Shown: piece after piece, positions 63,338 through 64,000 of the stretch
Layout of the letters: the number at the start of each line of letters is the position of its first letter
How positions within the stretch are numbered: position 1 is the first letter of the stretch
Assembly (NCBI GenBank): GCA_947034885.2
Contig: OX344754.2
Location: forward strand, 23,702,501 to 23,766,500
Length of the DNA: 64,000 nucleotides
Reading direction: 5' to 3'
From: Thuidium tamariscinum
Taxonomy: Eukaryota; Streptophyta; Bryopsida; Hypnales; Thuidiaceae
Position numbers and translations under genes: made by a program
Notes under the pieces: model-generated
Told to the model about the DNA's origin: nothing
Databases searched by the model: none
What the model saw: only the letters and a program-made list of their open reading frames with translations

Positions 63338-64000
63338 TTAACCCCTCACCGCCCAAGCCCCAATCATGTCAAAAAACAACCCTACTTTTCAAGTGTTATA
63401 AGTCTAAATGGGAGTAACGTATGAAAATCTAAACTATACAATCTTGTAGTGTGCATGTTGAGGATGTTGTAGATCAAATGTGGAGTCATTTGATTGTACA
63501 GATTGAAAGATTATAATGTTTTAGTGTTCAAAAAAGATGTTGAAATTTTCTTAAAAACACATTCAAAGGTGAAATTTGATTTCTAAAACTACTCAAATGA
63601 AAAAACTTTAAACTACAAAATGATTCAAAAAGAAAAGAAAAATACTTTGGTGAAAGAAAATATCATTAAATTGACTCATTGTGTTTGCAAAATTGTTTTG
63701 AAATGTCAAAAAATAGTGAAAAAAGTATAAAAAAATTACATCTATGGCTAAACCTTTCTTTACTAAATTGCTTCTTAGTCACTCATTAGTTCTTGGATTA
63801 ATATGAAATTTGAACCACAAAAACTAGATTAGTATGCTCAACTTTTCCAACAAAAATTGTTGTAAATAGACCACGGAAAAAGAAGTTATAAGTCGCCAAA
63901 GTTCACTGCACTCCAAAAATGGCAGGGTTTTGAACTTCAAATTGCTCCCAAACATTCAAAACAACTTGTATTGACATGAAAATTTTACCACAATAACTAG
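63338..64000. mobile_element. Left end of a TTAA-bounded element (copy E), cut by the window edge
   Basis: TTAACCCCTCACCGCCCAAG matches the start of copies B and C (CCCCTNANNGCCCAA). The right end lies outside the window. Confidence 0.5.

Overview
The window looks like nuclear DNA of a land plant, probably a non-seed or otherwise repeat-rich lineage. It is AT-rich with GT-AG introns and carries degenerate TTTAGGG-type telomeric repeats. Its host genes include a membrane-anchored plant hexokinase, the nuclear gene for plastid ribosomal protein S10 and an ankyrin/PGG membrane protein. The species cannot be fixed from the sequence alone. I saw no LTR element, endogenous virus, CRISPR array, rRNA or tRNA.

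Layout. At 0.1-1.3 kb is the 5' exon of a proteasome RPN2/PSMD1 gene (minus strand) that runs off the left edge. From 2.6 to 6.2 kb there is AT-rich DNA with small TTAA-bounded elements. At 6,191-26,567 lies a 20.4-kb DNA transposon. Its ends are inverted repeats that match at 23 of 26 bases, and it is flanked by a 6-bp target duplication (TGACTA). At 27.4-31.5 kb is a two-exon ankyrin/PGG gene (minus). From 31.7 to 42 kb there are small transposons only, including a 212-bp perfect palindrome of CACTA type. At 42.7-49.7 kb is a nine-exon hexokinase-like gene (minus), whose splice junctions I worked out to single-base resolution. At 51.5-53.1 kb is the three-exon plastid S10 gene (minus). From 53 to 64 kb there is repeat-rich intergenic DNA.

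The 20.4-kb transposon is the most unusual object. It carries a DUF7869-type RNase-H-fold transposase-like gene on the minus strand. On the plus strand it carries a multi-exon gene combining a ParB/DGQHR-like motif with what looks like a degenerate C-terminal DNA-methyltransferase motif and an acidic coiled-coil tail. An FCP1-like HAD phosphatase-fold gene and a Ser/Arg-rich gene follow. Through the element run 23 near-consensus copies (plus 3 decayed ones) of a 19-bp dyad, TATCVTCGANTCGABGATA. I found none in the flanking 43 kb. Nearly all lie in introns or the leader, and each of the two short internal introns holds exactly two. A ParB-like protein together with many parS-like dyads inside a eukaryotic transposon is the best candidate here for an undescribed system; the functional link is inference.

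The second point of note is the hexokinase-like gene. Its frame is intact, but it carries Asp at the site equivalent to Gly104 of Arabidopsis HXK1, the position whose G104D change is known to remove catalysis while leaving glucose signalling.
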